NCBI GenBank assembly: GCA_003281525.1 | Contig: QCBT01000001.1 | Span: 124,001 to 188,000, forward strand | DNA length: 64,000 nucleotides | Reading direction: 5' to 3' | Origin: Prochlorococcus sp. AG-347-J06 | GTDB taxonomy: Bacteria > Cyanobacteriota > Cyanobacteriia > PCC-6307 > Cyanobiaceae | In this document: positions 22,602 through 34,454 of the stretch, one piece after another | Numbering within the stretch: position 1 is the first letter of the stretch | Layout: each line of letters opens with the position of its first letter | Notes under the pieces: generated by a model | The model's database searches: none | Told to the model about the DNA's origin: nothing | What the model saw: the letters and a program-made list of their open reading frames with translations, nothing else | Made by a program: the position numbers and the translations under genes

Positions 22602-23096
22602 TCATCTCTTTAATGCAGAGTTGATTTCTTTTCTTATACTTTTTTGTTTTTCATCTTGGCGTTTGTCATGCAATTTTTTTCCTTTGCCGACTCCGATAGT
22701 TAGTTTTATCCATGAGCCTTTTAAATAAAGAGATAATGGAACAATAGTCATTCCTTTTTTTTCAGTATTGGATTTCAATTTTATTATTTCTTTTTTATGT
22801 AGTAGCAACTTTCTATTTCTTAATGGATCATGATTGAAGAAAGATCCCACATTTTTATGTGGGGAAATGTGAACATTTAATAATAAGATCTCACCATCTC
22901 TAAATGAACAGTATCCATCTCTTAAATTTGCTTTTCCGTTTCTAATGGACTTTACTTCAGTTCCTAAAAGCTCAATTCCAGCTTCGATTGTTTCAGATAT
23001 TGCATATTGAAATTTTGCATATCTATTATCAGCTAGAAGTTTAAAATTATTTGCTTTATTAGTATTTGTTTTAGCTTTGTTTGCATTTTTTGGCAT
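22602..23096 (-). CDS. smpB: SsrA-binding protein SmpB
   Basis: Partner of tmRNA in rescuing stalled ribosomes. The 164-residue protein has a low-complexity Asn/Lys-rich start, then the beta barrel core: [40 protein letters not shown], and the C-terminal tail [20 protein letters not shown] that mimics the anticodon stem. The tmRNA gene itself is not in the window. Divergent from ruvB (52 bases). Confidence 0.95.
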   Translation of the reverse strand: MPKNANKAKTNTNKANNFKLLADNRYAKFQYAISETIEAGIELLGTEVKSIRNGKANLRDGYCSFRDGEILLLNVHISPHKNVGSFFNHDPLRNRKLLLHKKEIIKLKSNTEKKGMTIVPLSLYLKGSWIKLTIGVGKGKKLHDKRQDEKQKSIRKEINSALKR

Positions 23097-23148
23097 TTTA
23101 GTTGTAAAAAATCTTTCTACTCAGAACAATTGCAATTAACCTTTTATT

Positions 23149-24207
23149 ATGGCAATAATTTCTTCCAATATAGGCGATAATGACTTTTCTTTTCGTAAAA
23201 AAGAACTTAGGCTAGTTGATTCAAAAAATATTCCAGAAGAAAAGAGAAATAATAATTTGAACTTAGCCCGACCTCTTAATTTAAAAGAATTTATTGGCCA
23301 AGAACAACTTAAATCTTCTTTAAGAATAGCTATAGATGCTTCAATTATTAGAAAAGAACCTTTGGAGCATACTCTTTTATATGGACAGCCTGGTCTAGGT
23401 AAGACTACTCTTGCTTTTTTGATAGCCCACGAATTGAATACAAAATGTAGGATTGCGACTGCACCAGCAATTGAAAGACCAAGAGATATTGTAGGTTTAC
23501 TTCTTGGATTAAAAGAAGGTGAAGTTTTATTTATAGATGAGATACATCGCTTAAATAGGTTAACTGAAGAGTTGTTATATTCTGCAATGGAGGATTTTAG
23601 ACTTGACTTAACTATGGGAGCTAATAGAGGAGCCCGTTGCAGAACAATTAATCTTCCTAGGTTTACTCTGATTGGCGCGACAACTAAATTAGCCTCAATA
23701 AGTCCACCTCTAAGAGACAGATTTGGGATATCTCAGAAAATTGAATTCTATACATGTGATGAATTAAAACAAATTATTGTTAATTTCTCCCGATTAATAA
23801 ACCTCAATTTAGGAGATGAAGCATCTTATGATTTGGCAAAGATATCTCGAGGCACTCCAAGAATTGCTTTAAGATTATTAAGACGTGTTAGAGATTATGC
23901 TCAAGTTGTTATGAAAACTAATACTATCTCGGTGAATTTAATAAAAAAAGCTTTAAATTCTTACCAAATAGACGAAAAAGGATTGGATTCTTTAGATAGA
24001 CAATATTTATCTTTTCTTAACCAAAACAATAATATTCCAACTGGCCTTGATTCAATTGCATCTGGGTTGGGCGATGATTCTTCAATGTTAGAATTTGTAG
24101 TTGAGCCATATCTCATTAAAATTGGTTTTCTTATTAGAACTCCTCGAGGAAGGATGCTTACTGCTTTAGGGAAAAAGTACATTGATTCAAAAGATGATAA
24201 CTTTTAA
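23149..24207 (+). CDS. ruvB: Holliday junction branch-migration helicase RuvB
   Basis: Hexameric AAA+ motor that works with RuvA in recombination repair. The 352-residue protein has [15 protein letters not shown] (41-55), Walker [10 protein letters not shown] (79-87), Walker [12 protein letters not shown], sensor 1 TLIGATTKL, the arginine finger region PPLRDRFGI, and the C-terminal winged helix ending [19 protein letters not shown]. Its 3' end overlaps the next gene by 14 bases. Confidence 0.97.
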   Translation: MAIISSNIGDNDFSFRKKELRLVDSKNIPEEKRNNNLNLARPLNLKEFIGQEQLKSSLRIAIDASIIRKEPLEHTLLYGQPGLGKTTLAFLIAHELNTKCRIATAPAIERPRDIVGLLLGLKEGEVLFIDEIHRLNRLTEELLYSAMEDFRLDLTMGANRGARCRTINLPRFTLIGATTKLASISPPLRDRFGISQKIEFYTCDELKQIIVNFSRLINLNLGDEASYDLAKISRGTPRIALRLLRRVRDYAQVVMKTNTISVNLIKKALNSYQIDEKGLDSLDRQYLSFLNQNNNIPTGLDSIASGLGDDSSMLEFVVEPYLIKIGFLIRTPRGRMLTALGKKYIDSKDDNF

Positions 24208-24982
24208 AAAAGTTAAGGTTTGTTTTTTATTAATTTTTATTTTTTTCAATATTTTTTATATTGCACCATGCTATTCATTATCTTTGAGAGAGGATTTGTT
24301 TAAAAATGCTTTAGATTTAAGTTCAAGCGGAAAATTTAATCTCGCTTTACAAGAATGGAATCAATATCTCGATTTTTATCCCGATGATGCTGCGGGTTTA
24401 AGCAATAGAGGAAATGTAAGACTTGTTATAGGAGATTTAGAGGGATCAATAGATGACCAAAATAAGGCAATAAGTTTGAATCCTACTGAGATAGACCCCT
24501 ACATTAACAGGGGGATAGCAGAGGAAGCATTGGGTCTATGGCCGCAAGCAAAAAAAGATTATATGTTTGTTATATCGCAAGATAGTAAAAATTTTTCTGC
24601 ATTATATAATTTGGCTAATGTAGAGGGATCTACATCACATTGGGAAAAAGCTAGAGATCTTTTTTCAAAAGCTGCTTTATATAATCCTGGATTTGCAATG
24701 GCTAGATCGAGTATGGCGTTAGCAGATTTGCAGTTGGGGAATATTGATGAATCTGAAATAGAATTAAAAAAATTAATTAGACGTTATCCAACTTTTGCTG
24801 ATGCTAGGGCAGCTTTGACAGCTTTGCATTGGTCCAAGGGTGAATCTGGGAAAGCAGAGAGTAATTGGATAGCGGTAACTGAATTAGATCCTAGATATAG
24901 TGATGAAGAATGGTTGAAAAAAATAAGAAGATGGCCTCCACAACCAATAAGAGATTTAATGAACTTTATCGATTTAAAATAA
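24194..24982 (+). CDS. Exported TPR-repeat protein
   Basis: A 262-residue protein with a signal peptide-like hydrophobic stretch at about 9-26 ([21 protein letters not shown]) followed by about five tetratricopeptide repeats (for example [60 protein letters not shown]). TPR proteins of this type act as assembly or scaffold factors; the partner is unknown. I use the ATG at 24194, which overlaps ruvB by 14 bases, rather than the TTG at 24182. Ends 3 bases before the next ATG. Confidence 0.8.
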   Translation: MITFKKVKVCFLLIFIFFNIFYIAPCYSLSLREDLFKNALDLSSSGKFNLALQEWNQYLDFYPDDAAGLSNRGNVRLVIGDLEGSIDDQNKAISLNPTEIDPYINRGIAEEALGLWPQAKKDYMFVISQDSKNFSALYNLANVEGSTSHWEKARDLFSKAALYNPGFAMARSSMALADLQLGNIDESEIELKKLIRRYPTFADARAALTALHWSKGESGKAESNWIAVTELDPRYSDEEWLKKIRRWPPQPIRDLMNFIDLK

Positions 24983-24985
24983 GTG

Positions 24986-26170
24986 ATGAATAAAGATCAG
25001 TTGTATAAAAAAATTGATTCGTTTAATGATGAATTAATTAACTTAAGAAGACATATCCATGCACATCCAGAATTAAGTGGACTTGAAAATCAAACGGCGA
25101 TTTTGATAAGTGGTTTTTTAAAAAATATTGGTTGGAACGTTAGAGAATCTATTGGCAGGACGGGAGTTGTAGCTGATTTTGGGCCCTTAGATAAGGGCAT
25201 TATAGGTTTAAGAGTAGATATGGATGCCTTGCCAATATTTGAGGAAACTAAATTAGGTTTTTCTTCAAAAGTAGATGGTGTTATGCATGCCTGTGGTCAC
25301 GATTTGCATATATCGATTGGATTGGGGGTGGCAAAAATTATTAAGGATTTAAAACTAAATTTTGGGACTCGGATAATTTTTCAGCCTGCTGAAGAAATTG
25401 CGAGCGGAGCTAGATGGATGATTAAGGATGGTGCAATTAATGGTTTAACCTATATTTTGGGAGTCCATGTCTACCCAGATTTATCTGTAGGGACGATTGG
25501 CATTAAAGAGGGGAGTTTAACTGCAGCTGCCGGAGAACTCAAGGTAGAGATTAAAGGAAAATCAGGGCATGGTGCTCGACCTTATGAGGGTGTTGATGCT
25601 ATATGGGCAGCCTCTAAAGTGATCTCGGGAATTCAAGAATCAATAACTAGGAAGTTAGATCCTTTAGATCCTGTAGTAATAACTTTTGGGAAAATAAATG
25701 GTGGCAATGCATTCAATGTTCTTGCAGAAAAGGTTAATTTAATTGGTACTGTTAGATGCACTAATCGCAAACTATTTAAGAATATTGGTAATTGGCTCAG
25801 TGAAAATATAACTTTATTAGCTAATAGTTGCGGAGCTGAAGCAAAAGTAATATTTAATGAAATCACTCCGGCAGTTAATAATAATTCTGAAATTAATAAA
25901 ATCTTTAGAGATTCAGGAATGAAGGTTTTGGGCCAAGAAAATGTTATCGAATTACAAAAACCATCATTAGGAGCTGAGGATTTCGCTGAGTTTTTAAAAG
26001 ATATTCCAGGGGCTATGTTTAGGCTTGGCGTTTCGAATTCAAATGGATGTGCTCCGCTTCATAGTTCTAAATTTGATCCAGATGAAAGAGCTATTGCTGT
26101 TGGAGTTAAAGTGATAACAGAATCCATAGTAAAATTAAACAATGAAAAAATTACTAAAATTGGTAAATGA
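24986..26170 (+). CDS. M20-family amidohydrolase (IAA-amino acid hydrolase/aminoacylase-like)
   Basis: A 394-residue metallopeptidase of family M20D: NLRRHIHAHPELSGLENQTA, the metal ligands in DMDALP and MHACGHDLHISIG, FQPAEEIASGARWMI with the catalytic glutamates, the dimerisation domain starting VEIKGKSGHGARP, and a C-terminal ligand in PLHSSKF. It probably hydrolyses N-acyl amino acids; the physiological substrate is unknown. GTG at 24983 directly precedes the ATG chosen here. Its stop overlaps the next start (ATGA). Confidence 0.9.
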   Translation: MNKDQLYKKIDSFNDELINLRRHIHAHPELSGLENQTAILISGFLKNIGWNVRESIGRTGVVADFGPLDKGIIGLRVDMDALPIFEETKLGFSSKVDGVMHACGHDLHISIGLGVAKIIKDLKLNFGTRIIFQPAEEIASGARWMIKDGAINGLTYILGVHVYPDLSVGTIGIKEGSLTAAAGELKVEIKGKSGHGARPYEGVDAIWAASKVISGIQESITRKLDPLDPVVITFGKINGGNAFNVLAEKVNLIGTVRCTNRKLFKNIGNWLSENITLLANSCGAEAKVIFNEITPAVNNNSEINKIFRDSGMKVLGQENVIELQKPSLGAEDFAEFLKDIPGAMFRLGVSNSNGCAPLHSSKFDPDERAIAVGVKVITESIVKLNNEKITKIGK

Positions 26171-26382
26171 ATTTTAATAAAAGATTTATTTTATCCTTTG
26201 TAGCTCCTTTCATGATTCTCATATCTGCTATCGGATTGATATTTAGGGATAATTCTAGGAAGATTTTTTATTTACCTATTGGCTTAATGGGGATTGTAAT
26301 TATTTTGGAGAGGGGTATAAGCAGACAATTGGATAGGAAAAATATCTTAAAAAAGATAAAGTCTTATCAAAAAGCTAAATAA
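26167..26382 (+). CDS. Small membrane protein of unknown function
   Basis: A 71-residue protein with two hydrophobic segments (about 9-25, ILSFVAPFMILISAIGL; and about 33-47, YLPIGLMGIVIILE) and a basic C-terminus (KNILKKIKSYQKAK). The ATG overlaps the amidohydrolase stop by 4 bases, which supports translation. Looks like a short cyanobacterial protein without known role. Confidence 0.65.
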   Translation: MNFNKRFILSFVAPFMILISAIGLIFRDNSRKIFYLPIGLMGIVIILERGISRQLDRKNILKKIKSYQKAK

Positions 26383-26450
26383 AATCTTTTTATTTATTTT
26401 TACGCAAGATAAGATGACTATTTTTTAGAAAAGAGCTATTAATAATATTA

Positions 26451-26531
26451 ATACTAGGGGTGCTAAGAATTTTAACTTAGCTGAGATCATACCCTTTGAA
26501 CCTGAATCATTTACCTTGATGCAGGGAAGTG
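26451..26531 (+). ncRNA. TPP riboswitch (thi element) in the thiC leader
   Basis: The leader 50 bases before thiC has the conserved thiamin pyrophosphate aptamer blocks in order: AGGGGTGC at 26456-26463, CTGAGA at 26481-26486, ACCCTTTGAACCTGA at about 26491-26505 and GCAGGGAAGTG at 26521-26531. The P1 helix is short (ACT at 26453-26455 with AGT at 26528-26530) and the P3 arm is small. In this class, bound TPP switches off the thiamin gene downstream. No intrinsic terminator is obvious between the aptamer and the ATG, so control of translation initiation is the more likely mode. Confidence 0.92.
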
Positions 26532-26580
26532 AAGATTTGATCGAACTTTAGTGATAACACTTTAAAAAAAATTGTAAATT

Positions 26581-27951
26581 ATGAGAAGTTCGTGGATTAA
26601 GCCTCGCCTTGGGAAAGAGAATGTAACTCAAATGAACTTTGCGAGAAATGGATATATTACTGAAGAAATGGATTTTGTTGCTAAAAAAGAGAATCTTCCT
26701 TCTTCTTTAATCATGGAAGAAGTGGCAAGAGGAAGATTAATTATTCCAGCTAATATTAATCATTTGAATCTTGAGCCAATGTCTATAGGCATTGCTTCAA
26801 GATGCAAAGTTAATGCCAATATTGGTGCTTCCCCTAATGCAAGCGATATCAATGAAGAAGTAGAGAAGCTAAAACTGGCTGTTAAATATGGGGCTGATAC
26901 GGTTATGGATCTTTCTACAGGAGGAGTAAATTTAGACGAAGTTCGGCAAGCAATTATTCATGAATCCCCCGTTCCCATTGGAACAGTTCCTGTCTATCAA
27001 GCATTAGAAAGTGTACATGGTTCAATAGATAGACTAACTGAAGATGATTTTCTTCATATTATTGAAAAACATTGTCAGCAGGGCGTAGATTATCAAACTA
27101 TTCATGCTGGCCTATTAATAGAGCATTTGCCGAAAGTCAAAGGAAGAATTACTGGAATTGTCAGTAGGGGTGGAGGTATTTTAGCCCAATGGATGTTACA
27201 TCATTTCAAGCAAAATCCTCTCTACACACGGTTTGACGACATTTGTGAGATTTTTAAGAAATATGATTGTACTTTTTCTCTAGGAGACTCATTGAGGCCT
27301 GGATGTTTGCATGATGCTTCTGATGATGCTCAGCTAGCTGAATTGAAGACCTTAGGCGAGCTTACTAGAAGAGCATGGGAACATAATGTTCAAGTAATGG
27401 TTGAGGGTCCTGGTCATGTACCTATGGACCAAATTGAGTTTAATGTTAGAAAGCAAATGGAAGAATGTTCAGAAGCCCCATTTTACGTTCTTGGTCCATT
27501 AGTGACAGATATATCTCCTGGTTATGACCATATATCAAGTGCTATTGGGGCGGCGATGGCAGGGTGGTATGGAACTTCTATGTTATGTTACGTAACGCCA
27601 AAAGAACATCTAGGTCTACCAAATGCAGAAGATGTAAGAGAAGGTTTAATTGCTTATAAAATAGCTGCTCACGCTGCTGATATAGCAAGACATAGAGCTG
27701 GGGCTCGTGATAGAGATGATGAACTTAGTCATGCAAGGTATAACTTTGATTGGAATAAACAATTCGAACTTTCATTAGATCCTGAAAGGGCAAAGCAGTA
27801 CCATGATGAGACATTGCCTGAAGAAATTTTTAAAAAGGCTGAGTTTTGTTCAATGTGTGGCCCTAAACATTGTCCAATGAATTCAAAGATTTCTGATGAA
27901 TCTCTTGATCAGTTAAAAGATAAGCTCGAAGAATGTAATTCTTCAGTCTAG
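26581..27951 (+). CDS. thiC: Phosphomethylpyrimidine synthase ThiC
   Basis: Radical SAM enzyme converting aminoimidazole ribotide into HMP-phosphate, the pyrimidine half of thiamin. The 456-residue protein has the core [62 protein letters not shown], and the C-terminal iron-sulfur motif CSMCGPKHC (C-x2-C-x4-C). It lies directly behind the TPP riboswitch. The long N-terminal extension of E. coli/plant ThiC is absent, as in other cyanobacteria. Confidence 0.97.
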   Translation: MRSSWIKPRLGKENVTQMNFARNGYITEEMDFVAKKENLPSSLIMEEVARGRLIIPANINHLNLEPMSIGIASRCKVNANIGASPNASDINEEVEKLKLAVKYGADTVMDLSTGGVNLDEVRQAIIHESPVPIGTVPVYQALESVHGSIDRLTEDDFLHIIEKHCQQGVDYQTIHAGLLIEHLPKVKGRITGIVSRGGGILAQWMLHHFKQNPLYTRFDDICEIFKKYDCTFSLGDSLRPGCLHDASDDAQLAELKTLGELTRRAWEHNVQVMVEGPGHVPMDQIEFNVRKQMEECSEAPFYVLGPLVTDISPGYDHISSAIGAAMAGWYGTSMLCYVTPKEHLGLPNAEDVREGLIAYKIAAHAADIARHRAGARDRDDELSHARYNFDWNKQFELSLDPERAKQYHDETLPEEIFKKAEFCSMCGPKHCPMNSKISDESLDQLKDKLEECNSSV

Positions 27952-27965
27952 TTATCAATAAGTAG

Positions 27966-29972
27966 TTATAGAATTTCCTTAGTCTTATTAACTACGTTTT
28001 CGACCGTAAATCCAAAATTTTTCATACACTCTCCACCTGGTGCTGATGCACCAAATCTATCCATAGTAATGCAAATTCCATCAAAACCTGTATATTTATG
28101 CCAACCAAATGAATGGGCAGCTTCTACTACAACTCTCTTTTTAACACTACTAGGTAAAACACTTTCTTTGTAAGATTCTTCTTGCTCTTCAAAAAGTTCT
28201 ACACAAGGCATAGAAACAACTCTAATTTTTTTACCAAAACTTGAAATTTCTTTACTTGCTTCAATGCAAAGATTCAGTTCGCTTCCAGTACCAATAAATA
28301 TTAGATCTGGTGTACCTTCACAATCGGAAACTATATAACCTCCTAGAGCAACTTTGTCGATCGAAGTATTTTCTTGATTAGGCATGCCTTGTCTACTTAA
28401 ACAAAGGGCAGAAGGTCTTTTCCGATTTTGAATAGCAAGCTTATAAGCTCCACTCGTCTCATTGCCATCTCCAGGCCTGAAAACTAGCATGTTAGGCATG
28501 GCGCGAAGAGAAGGGATAGTTTCAATAGGTTGATGTGTTGGCCCATCTTCTCCTACACCAATTGAATCGTGAGTCAAGACATAGATTACGCCTAATTCGC
28601 TAAGTGCTGAAAGCCTCATTGAGCCCCTCATATAATCCGCGAAAACAAGGAAAGTCCCACCATAAGGGATAAGTCCACTATTGTGATAGGCAATACCATT
28701 AAGTACAGCTGCCATGGCGTGTTCTCGTACACCAAAATGTAAATATCTTTTTTCAGGGCTATGAGGCTGGAATGATCCAGTTTCACCTTTTATATCTGTG
28801 TAATTAGAGTGAGTTAAATCTGCAGATCCGCCAATTAATTCAGGTAGGTTAGGACCTAGAGCGCCCAAACATATTTGTGAATGCTTTCTTGTGGCCAACC
28901 CTTTATCGTCCGGTGAATAAGAGGGGAGATCTGAGTCCCAATTCTCAGGTAATTGACCCTCTAACATTCTTTTTAACTCGGCTCCTTCAGAGGGATATTT
29001 TTTTTGATATTCTTCAAATTTAGAATCCCATTCTTTCTCTAAATTTTCACCTTTGTTTATTGATTTTCTAAAATGCTCATATACTTCATCGGGTATTTCA
29101 AATGGAGGATATTCCCAATTTAGAAACTCTCTAGTTAATGCAGCTTCTTCTTCTCCGACTGCTGCTCCATGTATTCCAGCAGTATCTGATTTATTAGGAG
29201 AACCATAACCTATGGTTGTAGAAATTTTTATAATTGAAGGCTTGTCTGTAATTAATTTTGCTTTATCGATAGCTTCAGTGATGCCTTTAACATCATGATT
29301 CCCATCTTCAACATGTTGTACATGCCATCCATAAGCTTCGTATCTTTTTAAGACATCTTCGGTAAAAGAAACGTCGGTTCGCCCATCAATAGTAATTTGA
29401 TTATCGTCATATAGTGCAATTAATTTTCCAAGCTTAAGATGACCAGCTAATGAGCAGGCTTCTGATGCAATACCTTCTTGATTACAGCCATCACCCATTA
29501 TTACGTAAGTATAGTGATCGACGATATTGCAATCAGGCTTATTAAATTTAGCTGCTAAGTGTGTTTCAGCTATTGCTAAACCAACTGCATTTGAAATTCC
29601 TGCTCCAAGAGGTCCAGCTGTAACTTCAACGCCTTCAGTTTCGAATGTTTCTGGATGTCCAGGAGTTTTTGATCCCCATTGCCTAAATTCTTTAATATCT
29701 TCTATGGATACTGATTTATATCCTGTTAAATGAAGCAAGGAATATAACAGCATACAGCCATGACCAGCTGATAATACAAAACGGTCTCTATTGAACCATT
29801 TTGGGTTATTAGGGTTGTGATTAAGTATGTTTTGCCATAATGCATAACCCATAGGAGCACATCCCATTGGCAATCCAGGATGTCCACTATTAGATTTATT
29901 TACTGCATCTACAGCAAGCATTCTTATACTATTTACACAAAGTGATTCTAATGAAACAGATGCAGCGACCAT
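27966..29972 (-). CDS. tktA: Transketolase
   Basis: Thiamin-diphosphate enzyme of the Calvin cycle and pentose phosphate pathway, moving two-carbon units between sugar phosphates. The 668-residue protein has [20 protein letters not shown], the ThDP-binding motif [15 protein letters not shown], the domain 2 part [18 protein letters not shown] and [16 protein letters not shown], with the catalytic glutamate in [11 protein letters not shown]. It is convergent with thiC (14 bases apart), so a cofactor biosynthesis gene sits next to a cofactor user. Followed upstream by fabF with 43 bases between. Confidence 0.97.
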   Translation of the reverse strand: MVAASVSLESLCVNSIRMLAVDAVNKSNSGHPGLPMGCAPMGYALWQNILNHNPNNPKWFNRDRFVLSAGHGCMLLYSLLHLTGYKSVSIEDIKEFRQWGSKTPGHPETFETEGVEVTAGPLGAGISNAVGLAIAETHLAAKFNKPDCNIVDHYTYVIMGDGCNQEGIASEACSLAGHLKLGKLIALYDDNQITIDGRTDVSFTEDVLKRYEAYGWHVQHVEDGNHDVKGITEAIDKAKLITDKPSIIKISTTIGYGSPNKSDTAGIHGAAVGEEEAALTREFLNWEYPPFEIPDEVYEHFRKSINKGENLEKEWDSKFEEYQKKYPSEGAELKRMLEGQLPENWDSDLPSYSPDDKGLATRKHSQICLGALGPNLPELIGGSADLTHSNYTDIKGETGSFQPHSPEKRYLHFGVREHAMAAVLNGIAYHNSGLIPYGGTFLVFADYMRGSMRLSALSELGVIYVLTHDSIGVGEDGPTHQPIETIPSLRAMPNMLVFRPGDGNETSGAYKLAIQNRKRPSALCLSRQGMPNQENTSIDKVALGGYIVSDCEGTPDLIFIGTGSELNLCIEASKEISSFGKKIRVVSMPCVELFEEQEESYKESVLPSSVKKRVVVEAAHSFGWHKYTGFDGICITMDRFGASAPGGECMKNFGFTVENVVNKTKEIL

Positions 29973-30015
29973 TGTTTTAAAATAAGTTAAGTTGGAAATA
30001 CAGAATTGGTTGTCT

Positions 30016-31260
30016 TTAATTCATTTTGCTGAAAGCAAGGCAAACATTGTGACCACCAAAGCCGAAAGAATTAGAAAGAGCTACTCCTACTTGAGCTTCT
30101 CTTGCATTATTTGGTACATAATCAAGATCACATTCAGGATCTCGATTGACGTAGTTAATTGTAGGAGGGATAAAATTATGTGTCAAAGAAAGTATACAAG
30201 CTACAGCTTCTATACCTCCTGAGCCTCCTAGGAGATGACCTGTCATCGACTTAGTAGAGCTTACAGGAATGAGGTAAGATCTGTCTCTAAAAATAGATTT
30301 AATTGCAGAAGTTTCATTTTTATCATTAGCTGATGTACTTGTTCCATGAGCATTTATGTAATCAACTTTTTCAAGGCTAAGACAAGCGTCTTCAATTGCT
30401 AATTTTATAGCTTCTGCGCCTCCAATGCCTCCTGGAGATGGAGCAGTTATATGATGAGCATCACATGTTGTTCCATAACCAACTATTTCTGCATAAATTC
30501 TCGCATTCCTTTTTTGTGCATTTTCTAAAGTTTCTAAAACAAGTATTCCAGATCCCTCTCCAATAACAAATCCATCTCTTTCTGCATCAAAAGGTCTGCT
30601 AGCAGTTTGAGGGCTTTCATTTCTGGAAGAAAGAGCTTTGGCACTGGCAAAACCAGCTACTCCGAGAGGTGTAATACTTGCTTCTGCTCCCCCACAGATC
30701 ATTGCATCTGCTTTTCCAAGTTGGAGTAATCTAAAAGAATCACCAATTGCATTTGAACCAGCAGCGCAAGCAGTAGAAACAGAGGAACTTGGTCCTTTTG
30801 CACCTAAAGCGATTGCAGCTAATCCAGTGGCCATGTTTGGAATCATCATTGGGACTGTAAATGGACTCACCCTTTTCGGTCCTTTATGACTCAATATTTG
30901 AGCTTGACTTTCCATAGTTAGTAAGCCTCCAACACCAGAACCAATAATCACTCCAATTCTTGATGCATTAGCTTCAGTAATTTCAAGTCCAGAATCATTA
31001 AAGGCTTGCTTTGCCGCAATAACTCCAAACTGGGAAAAACGATCCCATCTTTTGGATTCTTTAGCTTCAATAAAATCTTCAGATTGAAGATTTTTTACTT
31101 CTGCAGCAAATTTGCAGGGATGTTGTTCAGGATCAAAGAGAGTAATATTTGAAACCCCATTAGTACCTCTTTGAAGACCGACTAAATATTCATCAATGTT
31201 ATTACCAATGGGAGTTACTGCTCCGATACCAGTAATAACTACTCGATGGAAATTTGGCAT
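30016..31260 (-). CDS. fabF: Beta-ketoacyl-ACP synthase II
   Basis: Elongates acyl-ACP with malonyl-ACP in type II fatty-acid synthesis. The 414-residue thiolase-fold enzyme has the nucleophile in [14 protein letters not shown] and the two catalytic histidines in [12 protein letters not shown] and [14 protein letters not shown]. The N-terminus [19 protein letters not shown] is typical of FabF. It lies 6 bases downstream of acpP, the classic acpP-fabF pair. Confidence 0.96.
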   Translation of the reverse strand: MPNFHRVVITGIGAVTPIGNNIDEYLVGLQRGTNGVSNITLFDPEQHPCKFAAEVKNLQSEDFIEAKESKRWDRFSQFGVIAAKQAFNDSGLEITEANASRIGVIIGSGVGGLLTMESQAQILSHKGPKRVSPFTVPMMIPNMATGLAAIALGAKGPSSSVSTACAAGSNAIGDSFRLLQLGKADAMICGGAEASITPLGVAGFASAKALSSRNESPQTASRPFDAERDGFVIGEGSGILVLETLENAQKRNARIYAEIVGYGTTCDAHHITAPSPGGIGGAEAIKLAIEDACLSLEKVDYINAHGTSTSANDKNETSAIKSIFRDRSYLIPVSSTKSMTGHLLGGSGGIEAVACILSLTHNFIPPTINYVNRDPECDLDYVPNNAREAQVGVALSNSFGFGGHNVCLAFSKMN

Positions 31261-31266
31261 CCTATA

Positions 31267-31506
31267 CTAACCTTTTTTTTCTTCGATGAATTTTACTGCA
31301 TCGCCCACAGTTGCTATTCCTTCAGCTGCTTCATCAGGAATTTCAATATCAAATGCTTCTTCAAGAGCCATTACTAATTCAACAGTATCTAGAGAATCTG
31401 CACCTAAATCATTTTGGAAATTTGAATCTGATTTAACTTCTCCTGCTTCAACGCTTAATTGTTCTGAAACAATAGAACAGACTTTTTCGAGGATTTCTTG
31501 TGACAT
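31267..31506 (-). CDS. acpP: Acyl carrier protein
   Basis: Carries growing fatty-acyl chains on a phosphopantetheine arm. The 79-residue acidic protein has the attachment motif [16 protein letters not shown], with Ser38 as the modified residue, and the four-helix pattern of ACP. In operon with fabF. It is divergent from psaC (133 bases). Confidence 0.98.
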   Translation of the reverse strand: MSQEILEKVCSIVSEQLSVEAGEVKSDSNFQNDLGADSLDTVELVMALEEAFDIEIPDEAAEGIATVGDAVKFIEEKKG

Positions 31507-31597
31507 AATTTATGAAAATTACTAATTATCTATATGATTTTATGCCCTAGAGTTAACAAGAGTGAAGCATATCTTAATTTTTTTAATTTCTTTGTAA

Positions 31598-31885
<288 letters not shown>

Positions 31886-31964
31886 TTTTATAGTGCAGTT
31901 TTAAGAGAGTCCATGTTTTAGTAAATACGCATTTTATTTCAATATAATTGAAAAAAAAATTCGT

Positions 31965-33860
31965 ATGTGTGGAATAGTTGCTGTAACTGGATATAAAAAA
32001 GCTTTACCATTATTAATTAATGGTTTAGAAAAACTTGAATACAGAGGTTATGATTCTGCAGGTATTGCAATTATAAATTCCGAAACAAACTGTATTTCTT
32101 GTAGTAAAGCAGAAGGAAAACTCAAGAATTTAATAAGTAATCTTAATGATCATAATATTCCTGGAACTGTGGGTATAGGACATACAAGGTGGGCAACTCA
32201 TGGAAAGCCTGAGGTTAAAAATGCACATCCTCATACCGATAGTTCAGGAAAAATAGCAGTCGTTCAAAATGGCATTATTGAAAATTTCCAAGATTTAAAA
32301 AATAAATTAGAGAAAGAGGGCATTATTTTTAATTCTGATACAGATACCGAGGTAATTCCCCATCTAATTCAAAGAGAGTTAAATACATTAAGTAAACTTA
32401 ATCTTGAGAATAATGGGTCAACATTATTAGTAGCTGTGAGAAATGTATTATCGGATTTAGAAGGATCTTATGCTTTAGCAGTTTTATGGTCTGGTGCTCC
32501 AACCTCTTTGGTAGTTGCAAGAAGACAAGCGCCCTTGATTATTGGTTTGGGTGAAGGAGAATTTATTTGTGCTAGTGATACTCCAGCTATTGCAAATTTT
32601 ACGAATATTATTTTGCCTATGGAGGATGAAGAAATAGCTTTGTTGACTCCTCTTGGAATTGAAATATATGACTCAAGCAACGAGAGACAATATAGAAATC
32701 CAGTTTCTTTAAAAGTCTCAGAACAAATAATGGATAAGATGAATTTCAAACACTACATGTTGAAAGAGATATATGATCAGCCACAGACTGCAAAAAACTG
32801 GTTGGAAAATTATTTAATTAAGAACTCAGATAATGGTCAATATCAAATCAACTATCCATTTGACACAGAGTATTTTGAATCAATAGAAAGAATTGAAATT
32901 ATTGCTTGTGGTACAAGTAAACATGCTGCAATGGTGGGCAGCTTTTTATTAGAACAATTTTCAGGTATACCTACAAATGTCTTTTATGCAAGTGAATTTC
33001 GATATTCTCCTCCTCCACTATTGCCAAATACATTAACTATTGGAGTTACTCAATCCGGAGAAACTGCTGATACTATTGCGGCTATCGATATGGAAATTAA
33101 AAGACGTTCTTCAATTGAAAATAAAAAATTTAAACCCAATCTTATTGCAATAACAAATAGAAAAGAGAGTTCCATAGGAAGGCAGGTCTCAAATATAATT
33201 GATATATGTGCAGGAATAGAAGTTGGAGTTGCAGCAACAAAAACTTTTTTTGCTCAATTACTTTCTTTTTATGGATTAGCCATAAAATTTGCTCAAATTA
33301 AAGGCAATCAAAGTCCTGATGAAATAAGTAAATTAATAAACGAACTTTTAAGACTTCCGCCATTACTGGAAGATCTTTTAGAGAAACATAATAAATCTTC
33401 AGAAAAGCTAGCACATGACTTTTTTAATATTAAAGATGTTATTTTTTTAGGAAGAGGAATAAATTATCCTATTGCCCTTGAAGGCGCATTAAAACTTAAA
33501 GAAATCAGTTACATTCATGCAGCTGGATATCCTGCTGGTGAAATGAAACATGGTCCAATAGCTTTATTAGATAAAAAAGTACCCGTAATTTCTATTGCAT
33601 CACCTGGTGAAGTTTTTGATAAAGTTATCAGTAATGCTCAAGAAGCAAAAGCTAGAGATTCATATTTGATTGGGATTGCTCCTGAATGTAATGGAACTGA
33701 AATCTTTGATTATTTGATGAAAGTTCCATCCTCTAATGAATGGATTTCACCTTTACTTAATATACTGCCTTTACAATTATTGAGTTACCATATTGCAGCT
33801 CATAGGGGACTTGACGTGGATCAACCAAGAAATTTAGCTAAAAGTGTAACTGTTGAATAA
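31965..33860 (+). CDS. glmS: Glutamine-fructose-6-phosphate aminotransferase
   Basis: Makes glucosamine-6-phosphate for peptidoglycan and lipopolysaccharide. The 631-residue protein has the N-terminal class II glutamine amidotransferase domain with catalytic Cys2 (MCGIVAVTGY), YRGYDSAGIAI and GHTRWATHG, then two SIS sugar-isomerase domains with ACGTSKHAAMVG and TQSGETADTIAAI, and the C-terminal signature DVDQPRNLAKSVTVE. No glmS ribozyme is visible in the 79-base leader. Confidence 0.97.
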   Translation: MCGIVAVTGYKKALPLLINGLEKLEYRGYDSAGIAIINSETNCISCSKAEGKLKNLISNLNDHNIPGTVGIGHTRWATHGKPEVKNAHPHTDSSGKIAVVQNGIIENFQDLKNKLEKEGIIFNSDTDTEVIPHLIQRELNTLSKLNLENNGSTLLVAVRNVLSDLEGSYALAVLWSGAPTSLVVARRQAPLIIGLGEGEFICASDTPAIANFTNIILPMEDEEIALLTPLGIEIYDSSNERQYRNPVSLKVSEQIMDKMNFKHYMLKEIYDQPQTAKNWLENYLIKNSDNGQYQINYPFDTEYFESIERIEIIACGTSKHAAMVGSFLLEQFSGIPTNVFYASEFRYSPPPLLPNTLTIGVTQSGETADTIAAIDMEIKRRSSIENKKFKPNLIAITNRKESSIGRQVSNIIDICAGIEVGVAATKTFFAQLLSFYGLAIKFAQIKGNQSPDEISKLINELLRLPPLLEDLLEKHNKSSEKLAHDFFNIKDVIFLGRGINYPIALEGALKLKEISYIHAAGYPAGEMKHGPIALLDKKVPVISIASPGEVFDKVISNAQEAKARDSYLIGIAPECNGTEIFDYLMKVPSSNEWISPLLNILPLQLLSYHIAAHRGLDVDQPRNLAKSVTVE

Positions 33861-33890
33861 TGAGTTTCTTATAATTTTCTATTTTTTAAT

Positions 33891-34430
33891 TTATAGCTCT
33901 AAAAGTCCATTTGGAGGATTGATGATTAGAAAATTATTTTTTATATCTACTAATGGGACTATTTCTTTAACAAATGGTATGAGAACTTTTTTTTGATTTT
34001 CAAATAGTTCAATAACAAGTAAATTATTTTTCTCATTTTCTAAATTGATAACCTTCCCAATCCTTTTTAATTCATCATTTTCTAAAGTTTTGACCTCGAG
34101 ATTTACAAGTTCTAACAAGTGGAATTCTTCCTTTTTTAATTTGGGTAGTGTATCCGCTTTTACAAGAATTTTAAATTTTTTCAGTTGCTCTGCATGATTT
34201 CTTGTATTTATTCCTTGGAACTTAACTATGAAGTTTACTTTACCAGGCTGTTTAAAACCAGATATAAGTTCTATTTTTGAAGGAGGTTCATTTTCTTTTT
34301 GCAACCATCTAATTCCTGGTTTTAAAAATCTTTCTTCAAAATCACTTAGAGATTTAATCTTTACCTGTCCATTAATTCCATGACATGATGTTATCAATCC
34401 AACAGTCAACCATTCATTTTTATTTATCAT
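33891..34430 (-). CDS. rimM: 16S rRNA processing protein RimM
   Basis: Assists maturation of the 30S head. The 179-residue protein has the RimM N-terminal barrel ([20 protein letters not shown]) and the PRC-barrel-like C-terminal half, ending [20 protein letters not shown]. Diverges from ndhS across 24 bases, so the two promoters overlap each other's leaders. Confidence 0.92.
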   Translation of the reverse strand: MINKNEWLTVGLITSCHGINGQVKIKSLSDFEERFLKPGIRWLQKENEPPSKIELISGFKQPGKVNFIVKFQGINTRNHAEQLKKFKILVKADTLPKLKKEEFHLLELVNLEVKTLENDELKRIGKVINLENEKNNLLVIELFENQKKVLIPFVKEIVPLVDIKNNFLIINPPNGLLEL

Positions 34431-34454
34431 ATATTGTATTAGAAAGAGTTTCTT

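Noticed and set aside
29992-30222. 76-codon plus-strand frame overlapping the fabF 3' end
   Set aside because: Mostly antisense to fabF, whose catalytic motifs are intact; no independent support.
31886-31964. glmS ribozyme in the glmS leader
   Set aside because: The 79-base leader is AT-rich and lacks the conserved ribozyme core; such ribozymes are typical of Firmicutes.
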